A stretch of DNA of 64,000 nt from Candidatus Methanomethylophilaceae archaeon (GCA_944320495.1 CALUHR010000005.1:62001-126000); one strand, 5' to 3'. Shown: positions 42,635-51,729, numbered from the stretch's first letter. Made by a program: numbers and translations. The notes: a model not told the origin generated them from the letters alone.

Positions 42635-42994
42635 GTGGGCATGCCGGAAAGCAACCGTCCGTTCCAGTCCCTCGTGCTGGCGCTCCTGCTGGCCGTGGGC
42701 GGCCTCATCACCCTCGCCGCCGGCGCGGGATACATGGGGAACGAGGATGTGTCCGAGTACGTGGCGTCCATAGACATCATCGCGGGCATCATCCTGTTCG
42801 TCGCGGGCCTGGGATGCCTCGTGGGCAGGCCAGTCCTGTGGAAGCTCTGCTTCGCTTCGCTGATAGTCGAGATCGTGGCCGGGGTCGCCATGATGACCGT
42901 CACGATCGCCGGAGGGGTCCTCCTGGTGATCATCAGCGCCCTGTTCCTCTGGTGGATACACACCAACGCGATCAGGAAGTGGTTCGGGGTCTGA
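42635..42994 (+). CDS. Small membrane protein with four hydrophobic segments
   Basis: The 119-aa protein has hydrophobic segments at about 11-35, 48-67, 72-93 and 95-113 and a charged end, IRKWFGV. I recognise no family. GAGGGGG precedes a GTG at 42635 by five bases; an ATG two codons later is the alternative start. It ends convergent with the VOC gene, overlapping by 23 bp. Confidence 0.65.
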   Translation: MGMPESNRPFQSLVLALLLAVGGLITLAAGAGYMGNEDVSEYVASIDIIAGIILFVAGLGCLVGRPVLWKLCFASLIVEIVAGVAMMTVTIAGGVLLVIISALFLWWIHTNAIRKWFGV

Positions 42995-43385
42995 ACTCCG
43001 CACCCGTCTCTATGGCCGTGAGGACGTTGCCCTCCGAGTCGTAGAACGAAACGCTCGTTCCCATCGGGCCCCTCGCCGGGTCCGATGCGAACCTCACCCC
43101 CTCGTCTATGAGACGGCGGCGGGTGTTGTACGGCGAGTCCACGCCGAACATTATGCCGGTGTCGATCCCCGGCCTGTCGCTCCTCCTCAGGACGATGCGG
43201 CACCGCCCGCGGACCAGGTACGATTCCGAGTCCCCCCGGGAGAGCAGGGCCATCCCCAGGACCTCCGTGTAGAAGCGGACCGCGCGCGCCATGTCTGCGA
43301 CGGGCACGGCGCAGGCGAACAGGGTCTCTGGAAGGCCTTCGCAGGTATATTCGAAATTCCCTCCTTCGGGATCTCCGAGCGGCAT
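42972..43385 (-). CDS. VOC/glyoxalase-fold protein
   Basis: The 137-aa protein has the paired beta-alpha-beta pattern of the vicinal oxygen chelate fold: TLFACAVPVADMARAVRFYT near residue 21, VLGMALLSRGDSE, and SVSFYDSEGNVLTAIE near 112. VOC proteins bind a metal and include glyoxalases, dioxygenases and resistance proteins. The usual metal His/Glu positions are only partly evident, so the reaction cannot be named. It lies upstream of tRNA-Asp on the opposite strand. Confidence 0.75.
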   Translation of the reverse strand: MPLGDPEGGNFEYTCEGLPETLFACAVPVADMARAVRFYTEVLGMALLSRGDSESYLVRGRCRIVLRRSDRPGIDTGIMFGVDSPYNTRRRLIDEGVRFASDPARGPMGTSVSFYDSEGNVLTAIETGAEFRPRTTS

Positions 43386-43472
43386 GTCCCCCGGATTGCG
43401 AGCGGGATATTAAGCCGGAGCGGCCCCCGGAGGGGCCAGAACGGGTGTCGGATTGTGATTCGACCGAAATCA

Positions 43473-43481
43473 TTATATATA
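43473..43481 (+). promoter_or_regulatory. TATA box of tRNA-Asp
   Basis: TTATATATA lies about 24-32 nt upstream of the tRNA 5' end, the standard archaeal spacing. Confidence 0.65.
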
Positions 43482-43504
43482 ACACTGGTATACCACGGAT
43501 TACT

Positions 43505-43577
43505 GCCCTGGTAGTGTAGCGGCCTATCATGAAGCCCTGTCGAGGCTTCGACTCGGATTCGAATTCCGACCAGGGCG
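43505..43577 (+). tRNA. tRNA-Asp (anticodon GTC)
   Basis: The 73-nt sequence folds as a full cloverleaf. Acceptor arms GCCCTGG and CCAGGGC pair fully, the anticodon stem AAGCC/GGCTT encloses CTGTCGA with anticodon GTC, and the T arm TCGGA/TCCGA encloses TTCGAAT. G is the discriminator base and CCA is not encoded, which is usual in archaea. A T-rich stretch (TCTCTTTTTG) follows and may end transcription. Confidence 0.95.
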
Positions 43578-43825
43578 CTCATCTCTCTTTTTGAGAACCT
43601 TTGAAGCGTCATCCCCTTCGCTCAGCTTCATGCTCGTTAGGTCATCCTTCGGACCACCTGGATACAGACCCTCCGGAATGCGTCGACCTGCATTCGCATA
43701 ATGATCCGCCCCCAAATTCTTGAGTTTGATGATGAATTAACGGGGATATCCCGGTCGCGTTCGACACAGAATTTAGTTAAGGCCCCTCTACATTCATGAC
43801 ATAGTGCCTTGGAGCGCACACGGGT
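43578..43825. other. Intergenic stretch, no gene seen
   Basis: About 250 bp between tRNA-Asp and the G11 tract of the adhesin leader. It has no convincing frame on either strand. The upstream half might be tRNA trailer sequence or a decayed gene; the downstream half carries the adhesin promoter. Confidence 0.4.
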
Positions 43826-43836
43826 GGGGGGGGGGG
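43826..43836 (+). repeat. G11 homopolymer tract in second adhesin leader
   Basis: Eleven G residues lie 45 nt upstream of the 1317-aa adhesin ATG, matching the tract at 21098-21108 in both length and placement. Confidence 0.9.
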
Positions 43837-43854
43837 CTGTTCAGTTTCGTCCAA

Positions 43855-43877
43855 CCTCCCGTCTTCCGTTCGGAGGG
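43855..43877 (+). promoter_or_regulatory. Shine-Dalgarno-masking hairpin, second adhesin
   Basis: CCTCC (43855-43859) can pair with GGAGG (43872-43876), the ribosome site before the ATG at 43882. Sequence and layout match the leader at 21127-21150 apart from one central base. Confidence 0.5.
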
Positions 43878-43881
43878 AAAA

Positions 43882-46800
43882 ATGGACAGAAAAACAATGG
43901 CCGTCGCGCTGTTGGTCATCGCCTCACTTGTCCTGGGATTCACCCTGAACCCTTGGACCGATGAATATGAGGCGGATAATGTCAGCGATGCTGATTCGCT
44001 CAAGGATCTGATTGACGGCTTCGACAAAACGAAGAACAGTTACGGGATTAAACTAACAAACGATATCGAGATGAATTCACCGCTCATATTGGATTTTGGA
44101 GGAGATGTGGGTGAGGGCAGAAGCTACACCATCAACCTCTATCTTGGAGATCTCATCAATAAAAATACTCTCAGTTTTACAGGAGATTTCGAAGGACCTG
44201 CGATTCAGATCGTCAACAACGGTCTAGATACGATCACTTTCAATATCAGGGACGGAAACATCGTCGACGAACGTGAATCCAACGGATCTCTGACGACCGT
44301 CGAAGTCACAGGGTCTGAATCCGATGAAGCACCCACCACAGTGAAGATTTTCTCCAACGCCACTGTATCAATGACCGGTGCCTCAGAAACCGGGAGTAGC
44401 GTTGTGAGCCTCTCGAATAATGCCATCTTGGAACTGCAGGGCACCATAACCGCCTCAAACGAAAACGCAACAGGGGTTGTTTTGGACGGGTCCTCGATCA
44501 AAGTCTCCAATGAAAAAGCAATCATAGATTCAGAATCTAGTGCCATCTCCACCACAGACACTGACAAAGCTACGATAGAGATTGTATCCGGGACCGTCAG
44601 AAGCTCTGGGGACTCTGCAATTGTAGCCAACGGAGAGGTCTCTCTGACCGTAGGAAACGGACTGATCTCGGGCACGGACATCTCTATCGAATCGGAAAGT
44701 GGTCGGATCGACCTTACTCTGAAGGACGGAGGAGGGGTGTACAGCAGTGACATCTCGGAGTGCTGTGATATTCAAGAAGGTTATTCCTTGGTAGAGATCA
44801 ACGGCAGATGGTTCGCATCGTCTGACACGGCGGACCCCGTGGTTTCGCTCACTGACGACACCAACACAGCCAACTACGGAGAACTGACCGATGCAACCAC
44901 TGCCATCAGGTCTTCGGACGTGGACCTGACTGCCATCCTGAATAAGGACATAACAGAACAGTTCGAACTCAATTCCTCGGCAAACATCACCCTCGATCTT
45001 AACGGAAACGACATAACGGTCTCCAAGAACGATGCCATCATGATCGATGGCTCGGGCAAGATGACGGTGACTGACTCAAAGGGATCGTCTGTTGTCACCG
45101 GTGTATCGAGTGCCATCCTGAACCTCGGCAATCTGACCGTCACCAGTGGGACGTTCAAAGGCGATGACTATGCCATCCATCAATCAATTTATTCCGATGG
45201 GACGCTTACAATCGATGGAGGCATCTTCGAAGCCGAAAAGGCCCTCTCGGTTGAGAAGGGAGATGCCATAATCGAAAACGGCACCTTCACCGGAACCGTG
45301 GCAGGCGTTGAATGCTACAGCCTTGAAGGGAACAGCCCGTCGATAACCATAAACGGAGGCACGATCAGCGCGCCGACTGGCGCCACCGTGATCGGTTCCA
45401 ACAGCACAGCGACCGCCACCCTCATTCTGAACGACGGGACCATCACAGGGACCACCAACATGGGAATCGGAGGGAACGCAGGAAACGGCAACACCGTCAT
45501 CAAGATCAACGGGGGGACCGTGGAGTGTAGAGGCAATGAGAACTGTGCCGCGATATACCACCCGCAGAAGGGCACCCTGACCATCACCGGCGGGACGATC
45601 ACCGGGAAGACCGGAATCTCGTTCTGCGGAAGCGGATCCATCTCCATAACCGGTGGGACGATCACGGGAACCGGTGCGGATGATGTGGTTGGCTATGACT
45701 CCGGTCCCATCTCAGACGGGTCCGCCCTGTCGATCGTATCCCGCGGGACGAGCTATCAGGCCGATGGCGAGACGATCTCCGTCAACATCACCGGTGGGAC
45801 TCTCGTCAGCGAACAGGCCAACGGCATCTCCGAGTACACATACAGCTACTCGAACGGTACTCTGATCACAGGGGAGGACTCAGGGGTGGAATCCGTCGTT
45901 TCCGACGTGAGCATCTCGGACGGGACCGTGACGGGTGCCGATGGGAAGAGCGCCGTAGCTGGAGAGACCAGAGAATCCTACAGCGTCACCGGAGGAAAGT
46001 TCCTCTGCGGCTCCGAATCCGATCCGTCGATCGACGACTACATGGAACCGGGATACGACATCGATGAGGACACTGGGGAGGTCTTCGTGAATGGTGACGA
46101 GGCATACTTCCAGGTCGGGAGCGAGTACTTCATGGACCTCCAGTCAGCGATCGACGCCATCAACGGACAGGGCACCATCGAGGTCCTCAGGGACTACGTC
46201 TACGAAGGCGACCAGCAGTCCGTGGCAGCCATTCCCGCTGGCAAGGACATCATCATTGACCTGAACGGCAACGACATAGTCTCGGAATCCACCTACAATG
46301 GCGGAAAGGTCCGCGTCCTCACGGTGGACGGGGAAGTCACCATCATGGACAGCACGGCCGTCTCGGAGCCGAGCGTCGACCCCAATTTCGATGTATCCTA
46401 CACATCAGGATCCATCACGTCAGCGGGGACGACCCTGTACGCCCAGAACGGCGGGACTGTGACCATCGAGAGCGGTACGGTGAGGTCTACCGGAGATGAG
46501 ACCATCGCACTGTACGCATTCGGGGACATCAGCGGAGACGGCAGCATAGGATCATCCGTCATCGTCAACGGAGGGTTCATCGACGCCGTAGGGTACGCTG
46601 CGGTGCCCCTCGGTGTCGGAGCGTCCGTCACGGTCAACGGCGGAGTCCTCAGGACAACCAACAACCCCACCGTGTCAGGGAACGGGAGTGTCGGCGAGAA
46701 CAACCAGTGTGGCGGCGTCACCATAGACATCACCGGCGGAACCATCATCGGAATGATGACGGGGAGCTATGCCCAGAAGGGGTACATCGCATGCGCGGTC

Positions 46801-47835
46801 TACATGCCGAACTACGGTGACCTGAGCATCTCCGGAGGCGACATCATCGCAGTCGGAGGTGTGGCGGTCCTTGTACGCGCTGGAAACGTCGAGATCACCG
46901 GCGGCAGCATGACGTCCACTGGGACCACCAGCGGGAGGGTTTGCGACACGGACGTCGAGGTTCCATCGGCCGCGCTGGTCGTGGACCTGAAGGCTGGCTA
47001 TGGAGGCGCCCAGCTCGGAACGTTCGAGACGGACATCAGGAGCGGAAGCTTCTCCTCCGACATAGACGAGACCGTTCAGCAGATCTACGACACCGCTCCG
47101 ACAAGCGACATCATCACGGTTTACGGAGGCACGTTCGACACAGATGTCTCCGACTATGCCGCCGACGGCTACGTCGTCATACCAAATCCTGACGGCACCT
47201 ACGGAGCCGTCCAGAGCGACGTCTCCGAAGACACCATCACGGGAGTCGGGACCTACGCCTACGAGACCGACGGGTACGTCATCACCCTCCGTTCCAACGG
47301 TCAGTACGACGGTGTCACCCTGGTCCTCGGGTTCGGTCCGGTGGACGTCACCGTCGTTTGCTCCGTGACCGGGGACGTCACCGTCGTCTGCTGTCCCATC
47401 GACTCTGAAGATGCGGACTACGCGATAGAGCTCGACGTCTCCGGGGTAAGCGACACAGGGATGTCCATCACGATCGCGATCCCCGTGACCGTGGAGTCCG
47501 GATACAGCATCGACGCCGACTCGGTGTACGCCTACTCCATCGTGAACGGGGAGCGCGTCTCCGAGACCGCATACGTCTCCGGCGATTCCATCGTCATCGA
47601 GACCGACCACAACACGCCGTTCTACATCGGATACGAAATGGAGCCCGACCTCCCGCCGTTCATCCCGTTCCCGCCGGAACAGGGAGGGGACCCCGTGGAG
47701 GTCTACCCGAGCGGTGACGGCGGTTCCTCCGACGACGGCGACGACACCCTCAAGGTGGTCGCCTGCGCCGCGGCAGCGGTCATTGCGGCGATACTCGTCA
47801 TCGTCCTGGCGTCGACGTACAGGAAGAACCGATGA
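43882..47835 (+). CDS. Surface adhesin-like protein, 1317 aa
   Basis: An N-terminal signal or anchor (about residues 6-23) leads into a long repetitive beta-helix region with recurrent ITGGTITG/INGGT motifs (for example GTLTITGGTITGKTGISF), the pattern of right-handed beta-helix adhesins. The C-terminal 150 residues end in LPPFIPFPPEQGGDP, EVYPSGDGGSS and an anchor ending STYRKNR, nearly the same as in the 861-aa adhesin at 21-23.7 kb. The GGAGGG before the ATG at 43882 sits in a hairpin. The upstream GTG frame (43804) runs through the G11 tract. Likely surface attachment; ligand unknown. Confidence 0.82.
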   Translation: MDRKTMAVALLVIASLVLGFTLNPWTDEYEADNVSDADSLKDLIDGFDKTKNSYGIKLTNDIEMNSPLILDFGGDVGEGRSYTINLYLGDLINKNTLSFTGDFEGPAIQIVNNGLDTITFNIRDGNIVDERESNGSLTTVEVTGSESDEAPTTVKIFSNATVSMTGASETGSSVVSLSNNAILELQGTITASNENATGVVLDGSSIKVSNEKAIIDSESSAISTTDTDKATIEIVSGTVRSSGDSAIVANGEVSLTVGNGLISGTDISIESESGRIDLTLKDGGGVYSSDISECCDIQEGYSLVEINGRWFASSDTADPVVSLTDDTNTANYGELTDATTAIRSSDVDLTAILNKDITEQFELNSSANITLDLNGNDITVSKNDAIMIDGSGKMTVTDSKGSSVVTGVSSAILNLGNLTVTSGTFKGDDYAIHQSIYSDGTLTIDGGIFEAEKALSVEKGDAIIENGTFTGTVAGVECYSLEGNSPSITINGGTISAPTGATVIGSNSTATATLILNDGTITGTTNMGIGGNAGNGNTVIKINGGTVECRGNENCAAIYHPQKGTLTITGGTITGKTGISFCGSGSISITGGTITGTGADDVVGYDSGPISDGSALSIVSRGTSYQADGETISVNITGGTLVSEQANGISEYTYSYSNGTLITGEDSGVESVVSDVSISDGTVTGADGKSAVAGETRESYSVTGGKFLCGSESDPSIDDYMEPGYDIDEDTGEVFVNGDEAYFQVGSEYFMDLQSAIDAINGQGTIEVLRDYVYEGDQQSVAAIPAGKDIIIDLNGNDIVSESTYNGGKVRVLTVDGEVTIMDSTAVSEPSVDPNFDVSYTSGSITSAGTTLYAQNGGTVTIESGTVRSTGDETIALYAFGDISGDGSIGSSVIVNGGFIDAVGYAAVPLGVGASVTVNGGVLRTTNNPTVSGNGSVGENNQCGGVTIDITGGTIIGMMTGSYAQKGYIACAVYMPNYGDLSISGGDIIAVGGVAVLVRAGNVEITGGSMTSTGTTSGRVCDTDVEVPSAALVVDLKAGYGGAQLGTFETDIRSGSFSSDIDETVQQIYDTAPTSDIITVYGGTFDTDVSDYAADGYVVIPNPDGTYGAVQSDVSEDTITGVGTYAYETDGYVITLRSNGQYDGVTLVLGFGPVDVTVVCSVTGDVTVVCCPIDSEDADYAIELDVSGVSDTGMSITIAIPVTVESGYSIDADSVYAYSIVNGERVSETAYVSGDSIVIETDHNTPFYIGYEMEPDLPPFIPFPPEQGGDPVEVYPSGDGGSSDDGDDTLKVVACAAAAVIAAILVIVLASTYRKNR

Positions 47836-47862
47836 TTCAAACGGGGCCCCGGCCCCACCTTA

Positions 47863-47880
47863 CCCGCCCTACAGGGCGGG
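47863..47880 (+). terminator. Hairpin after second adhesin
   Basis: CCCGCCCT (47863-47870) and AGGGCGGG (47873-47880) form a perfect 8-bp stem with a two-base loop after the adhesin stop. Confidence 0.5.
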
Positions 47881-47922
47881 TTCCCAACCATACTTCACCC
47901 CCTCTTCCAACGGCATCCGATA

Positions 47923-47970
47923 AATACGAGGTGCGTTTTCATCGGTATTACTAATCAATAAATTCGTATT
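47923..47970. promoter_or_regulatory. Inverted repeat upstream of third binding protein
   Basis: AATACGA (47923-47929) and TCGTATT (47964-47970) are a perfect 7-bp inverted repeat with a 34-nt spacer, just before the binding-protein gene. It is unrelated to the TTGGAT palindrome. Widely spaced half sites are typical of some metal regulators such as NikR, but the match is too weak to name one. Confidence 0.3.
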
Positions 47971-47985
47971 AACGAGTGTGATTGG

Positions 47986-49110
47986 ATGAACTACAAGTTG
48001 CTATCTATCATCGCCGTCGGGGCGATGCTCCTGACCGCCTTCGCGGCGGTCGACGCGTCCGCGGAGGACGCGGGCTTCGACATCACCGACGACACCGGGA
48101 AGACCGTCCACTTCGACGGCCCAGCCGAACACATAGCAGTCAACGGAACCGGAGCCGTACTCACCATCGCGGACGCGGGGGCCGTTGACAAGATCGTCGC
48201 GGTAGACCAGTATTCCACCTATGAGAGAACCGGATACGAGCAACTCAAGGGCCTCGATGCCATCAACCTTGGGAGCTTCTTCTACGAAACGAACCACGAC
48301 CTCATCGTCACATCCCTACTCAACCTCGTCAGTGAGGGAAAGATGACAGTGGACGACCCGGTCATCCTCACCGGATTCGCTCAGAATGCTGCGCTCAGGG
48401 AAATCCTCGAGGAAGCGGGATTCACCCACGTTCTCGTCTGGATGACCCAGAACATCACCGAGTACGACGACATCGTCGACTTCGTCGAGGACCTCACGAT
48501 GATCGCCACCGGCGAGCGCAGCGAATCCATCCAGCAGATGAGGGAGAAGATCGAGTACGTATCCTCCACCGTCTCCCAGGTACCTGAGGGCGAGAGGGCC
48601 AAGGCAATCTCCGTATGGTACACCAGCTCCACCGGAAGCCTGATGGTCAACAACATCGGAATCGCGGGAAGCATGCTCGAGCTCTGCAACGCCGAAAACA
48701 TCGGATACCGCGAGGACGGCGGAAGCAGATATGGGGACGACAACACCGTGATCAGCCTTCTGGGAGAGAACCCCGGGACCATCATCTTCATCTCCGACAG
48801 CTATGCCAGCTCCGGAAAGACTGCCGAAGACTTCCGCAACGAGTTCCTCGGTGGTAGTACCGACTACCCCATCGTCCTCATGGGGGCCCTCTGGAACAAC
48901 TACTGCCCCGAATCCGCCGACGGACTCATCCTGATGGCACAGGCCCTCTACCCCGAGTTGTTCGATGCCCAAGGAGGCGACGACACCCCGTCAGGCGACG
49001 ACACCTCCGACGGTTCCGATAATAACGCCCTCCTGTGGGCCGTCGCGCTGATAGTCGCCATCATTATAGTGGTGGCAGCATACGCCGTCTTCAAGAGGAC
49101 CCACACATGA
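47986..49110 (+). CDS. BtuF/FepB-like binding protein with C-terminal anchor
   Basis: The 374-aa protein has a signal peptide (ending VDASAED near residue 25), a substrate-binding domain with ITDDTGKTVHFDGPAEHI near 31 and AVLTIADAGAVDKIVAVDQY near 58, typical of class III corrinoid/iron-chelate binding proteins. An Asp/Ser-rich stalk and a C-terminal membrane segment (about 345-368) tether it to the cell surface. It lacks the dockerin-like domain of the other two binding proteins. It is followed by permease and ATPase, both overlapping, and so belongs to a complete BtuFCD-like importer. Confidence 0.87.
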   Translation: MNYKLLSIIAVGAMLLTAFAAVDASAEDAGFDITDDTGKTVHFDGPAEHIAVNGTGAVLTIADAGAVDKIVAVDQYSTYERTGYEQLKGLDAINLGSFFYETNHDLIVTSLLNLVSEGKMTVDDPVILTGFAQNAALREILEEAGFTHVLVWMTQNITEYDDIVDFVEDLTMIATGERSESIQQMREKIEYVSSTVSQVPEGERAKAISVWYTSSTGSLMVNNIGIAGSMLELCNAENIGYREDGGSRYGDDNTVISLLGENPGTIIFISDSYASSGKTAEDFRNEFLGGSTDYPIVLMGALWNNYCPESADGLILMAQALYPELFDAQGGDDTPSGDDTSDGSDNNALLWAVALIVAIIIVVAAYAVFKRTHT

Positions 49111-50141
49111 GAAACGATTCAGCAGGACGGAGGATAACGAGAATCGGTCTGACCGCCATAGTTCTGATTGCGGTCACACTGGTCTTCGTCCTGCTGGATC
49201 TTGCCTGGGCAGGAACCAGGATCCTCTCCCTCGGAGAGGTCTGGTCCGCCCTCATGGGCGATGGCACCTGGGCCAACGACATAATCGTCAACCATAGGAA
49301 CGCGCCCCGTATCATCGCGGCCATCGTCATAGGGGCCGGACTGGCCGTCACCGGTTGCGTCATGCAGGCGGTGTTCAGAAACCCCCTGGCCACACCATAC
49401 ATCCTTGGACTCTCATCCGGAGCATCCCTGGGATCGGCATTCGCCATCATGCTCGTGCCTGCATCGATGATGGCTCTCGCCCAGCCCGTACTCGCTTTCG
49501 CGATGTGCCTTCTGACCACGTTCCTCGTCTATACCGTCTCCCGCTCCGGAGGAACGATGGTCAGGACGGAGACGCTCGTCCTTGCCGGAGTGGCCATCTC
49601 ATCCCTGTTCTCAGCCGTGGTCTCGTTCCTCACCTATGTGGCCCCCAGCGACAAGATGCAGAACATCGTCTTCTGGACCATGGGCAGCCTCGGAGGAGTC
49701 GGATACGAGGAACTGACCGTCGTGCTTCCCATAGTAATCATCGGAATTGTTCTGATGCTGACCCAGTGCAGAAACCTCAACGCCATGATGATCGGCGACT
49801 CCCACGCGATGGACCTCGGGGTGGACGTCAGGAAGGTCAGGATCGCCCTCCTGATCGTCTCTTCCTTCGTGGTCGCTGCCTGCGTCGCGTTCGTCGGAAC
49901 GATCGGGTTCGTCGGTCTCGTCATCCCCCACATCCTGAGGATGGTGATGGGGCCCGACAACCGCCTCATCATGCCCATGAGCGTCATAGGCGGTGCCGCC
50001 TTCCTCCTGATCAGCGACTGGGTCGCGCACATCGTGGCCCCCTACTACGGAGTGCTTCCCATCGGAGTCGTGACAGCCCTGGTCGGAGGTCCCTTCTTCA
50101 TCTACCTCCTGTGCAGGAGGAAGAGGGAGGTGGGATGGTGA
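49107..50141 (+). CDS. FecCD/BtuC-type ABC permease (third importer)
   Basis: This 344-aa membrane protein has the FecCD signature: NPLATPYILGLSSGASLGSA near residue 93, VGTIGFVGLVIPHILRM near 262 and a C-terminal PIGVVTALVGGPFFIYLL. It most likely works as a homodimer, since this operon has only one permease gene, unlike cassettes 1 and 2. The ATG overlaps the binding-protein stop. Corrinoid is a plausible substrate given the cobamide genes later in the window, but no residue proves it. Confidence 0.9.
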   Translation: MRNDSAGRRITRIGLTAIVLIAVTLVFVLLDLAWAGTRILSLGEVWSALMGDGTWANDIIVNHRNAPRIIAAIVIGAGLAVTGCVMQAVFRNPLATPYILGLSSGASLGSAFAIMLVPASMMALAQPVLAFAMCLLTTFLVYTVSRSGGTMVRTETLVLAGVAISSLFSAVVSFLTYVAPSDKMQNIVFWTMGSLGGVGYEELTVVLPIVIIGIVLMLTQCRNLNAMMIGDSHAMDLGVDVRKVRIALLIVSSFVVAACVAFVGTIGFVGLVIPHILRMVMGPDNRLIMPMSVIGGAAFLLISDWVAHIVAPYYGVLPIGVVTALVGGPFFIYLLCRRKREVGW

Positions 50142-50929
50142 CGTCCCCGCTCGAGGTCCGCGAGCTCGGATACGACTATGACGGGAGGTCCATCCTCGAC
50201 TCCGTCACATGGGACCTCCGCAAGGGGGAGATCCTCGGCGTCCTGGGCCCCAACGGATGCGGCAAGACCACTATGCTGAGGAACCTCAACAGGAACCTCT
50301 CGCCCAAACGCGGATGCGTCGTCCTCGCCGGCACCGACCTGGAGGACATGGCCAAGAGGGACATAGCCAGGCACATCGCCGCCGTTCCCCAGAGCAACGA
50401 GATCCGCTTCGCCTTCACCGTCCGCGAGATGGTCGCCATGGGCAGGATGCCCTTCCAGGAGGCCTTCCGCGGGAACTCCTCCGAGGACGAGCGCATAATC
50501 GACGAGGCCATGGAGCTCACCGGCATCACCCACATGTCCGACCGCCTGATCAACACCATGAGCGGCGGAGAGCGTCAGCGCGTGATCATCGCACGCGCGC
50601 TGACACAGCAGCCGGAGATCCTCCTGATGGATGAGCCGACACTACATCTTGACATCAACATGCAGTTCGAGGTCCTCGACCTGGTGTCCAAACTCTCCAG
50701 GGACAGGGGGCTCACCGTCGTCATCGTGTCCCACGACCTGCCGATGGTCGCCCGCTACTGCGACAGGATCATCCTCATCCACGACAGGACCGTCTGGGCC
50801 GAGGGGAAACCCGAGGACGTCCTCACGCCGGAGAACATGCGCACGGTGTTCAACATCGACGCTAGGTTCGAGCTGGATGACAGGGGCCAGAGGACCGTGA
50901 GGCTCTACGGCGCCTGCCCCAGGGAATGA
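50135..50929 (+). CDS. FecE/BtuD-type ABC ATPase (third importer)
   Basis: The 264-aa ATPase has Walker A GPNGCGKT near residue 37, signature MSGGERQRVIIARAL near 143, Walker B ILLMDEPTLHLD near 163 and H-loop VSHD near 198. The final segment LTPENMRTVFNIDARF is typical of the FecE/BtuD group. ATG and GTG starts (50135, 50138) both follow GGGAGG; I chose the ATG. The gene overlaps the permease stop. The long non-coding region follows directly. Confidence 0.92.
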   Translation: MVTSPLEVRELGYDYDGRSILDSVTWDLRKGEILGVLGPNGCGKTTMLRNLNRNLSPKRGCVVLAGTDLEDMAKRDIARHIAAVPQSNEIRFAFTVREMVAMGRMPFQEAFRGNSSEDERIIDEAMELTGITHMSDRLINTMSGGERQRVIIARALTQQPEILLMDEPTLHLDINMQFEVLDLVSKLSRDRGLTVVIVSHDLPMVARYCDRIILIHDRTVWAEGKPEDVLTPENMRTVFNIDARFELDDRGQRTVRLYGACPRE

Positions 50930-50979
50930 CTATCGGTTCGTAGGATGACTCGATCGAGTTCTGCCCTCGTCGAGAACTT

Positions 50980-51206
50980 GCTGAAAGGCGGGAAGTCCGA
51001 GTGCACCGGCTTCTCAACTCTCGGTGCACCCGGAACCGTCCCGGCAGGAGGTGATACGACCCTAGTGATCATCGCTGAAATCCGGAACTCTGGTTCCTAG
51101 TGACGATCGTCACCGGCGGCGGTGTGATCGTCATTGACATTCCGTAAGGAATGCCGAGGTCTGATCCGCCTCAAGGATCCGGCTCCTTCGGGAGCCGTTA
51201 CCTCCT
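50980..51206 (+). ncRNA. Structured RNA candidate, copy A
   Basis: A non-coding stretch on the plus strand starts GCTGAAAGGCGGGAAGTCCG, forms a hairpin GTGCACCG/CGGTGCAC, continues CGGAACCGTCCCGG and then AGGAGGT (51046-51052). That last segment pairs with ACCTCCT (51200-51206) to close a multi-branched domain. Inside are hairpins CATTCC/GGAATG and CGGCTC-CTTCGG-GAGCCG (UUCG-type loop). The same order of elements occurs inverted at 51473-51706. No obvious TATA box precedes it, so it may be co-transcribed with the ABC ATPase gene. Identity unknown. Confidence 0.45.
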
Positions 51207-51472
51207 TGGTTCTAGTAATGGACGCGTGCGATATAACAATCTGCCGACAGAGTAACCGCCGGAATACGATTCCCGGATGCCTTGAATCTTCAGAATGCTG
51301 CGCGACCACAGTCCGTTCCGACGAATGAGGACGTCATGGATGCTGCTGTCCAAGAGCTTGAGACCCTACGACACTCTACTCTCGAGGATCGGAATCGATT
51401 ATGTTTAAGGTCCTAGATCATAATTCTTATCGAAGAGCAAGTGTTAATTAGACCCATGCCAATCTCATATCC

Positions 51473-51706
51473 AGGAGGTTGACGGTCCCCGAAGGGACCG
51501 GATGCCTTCAGGGCATCACTCTTCGCCATCCATCAATGGATGACGATGGTGATCCTGACCCTGGGGGTCCTGACCACCACACGAAGCACGCCCCGACGGC
51601 GCTCGATACGGATCTTCAGGATCCTACCAACCTCCTACCGGGACGGTTCCGTGCATGCTGAGAAGGTGAGATGTCACGGCATGCACGGACTTCCCGCCTA
51701 CCAGCG
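51473..51706 (-). ncRNA. Structured RNA candidate, copy B
   Basis: Read on the minus strand it begins GCTGGTAGGCGGGAAGTCCG, has a perfect 10-bp hairpin CCGTGCATGC/GCATGCACGG, then CGGAACCGTCCCGG and AGGAGGTTG. The last pairs with CAACCTCCT at the far end. Inside are GATGCC/GGCATC and a UUCG-capped CGGTCC/GGACCG hairpin. A TATA box (51731-51740) about 25-30 nt before the RNA supports independent transcription. Order, spacing and hairpin types match copy A, though loop sequences vary, which is the pattern expected for a conserved structure. It does not match any RNA I know. Confidence 0.5.
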
Positions 51707-51729
51707 ATTCTAGGCCAGTTGTGTATATG

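Noticed and set aside
50980..51206. RNase P RNA or SRP RNA
   Set aside because: GGGAAGTCC recalls the first conserved RNase P region, but I could not find the matching 3' conserved region, nor the SRP helix-8 GGAAG/AGCA loop. A covariance search is needed.
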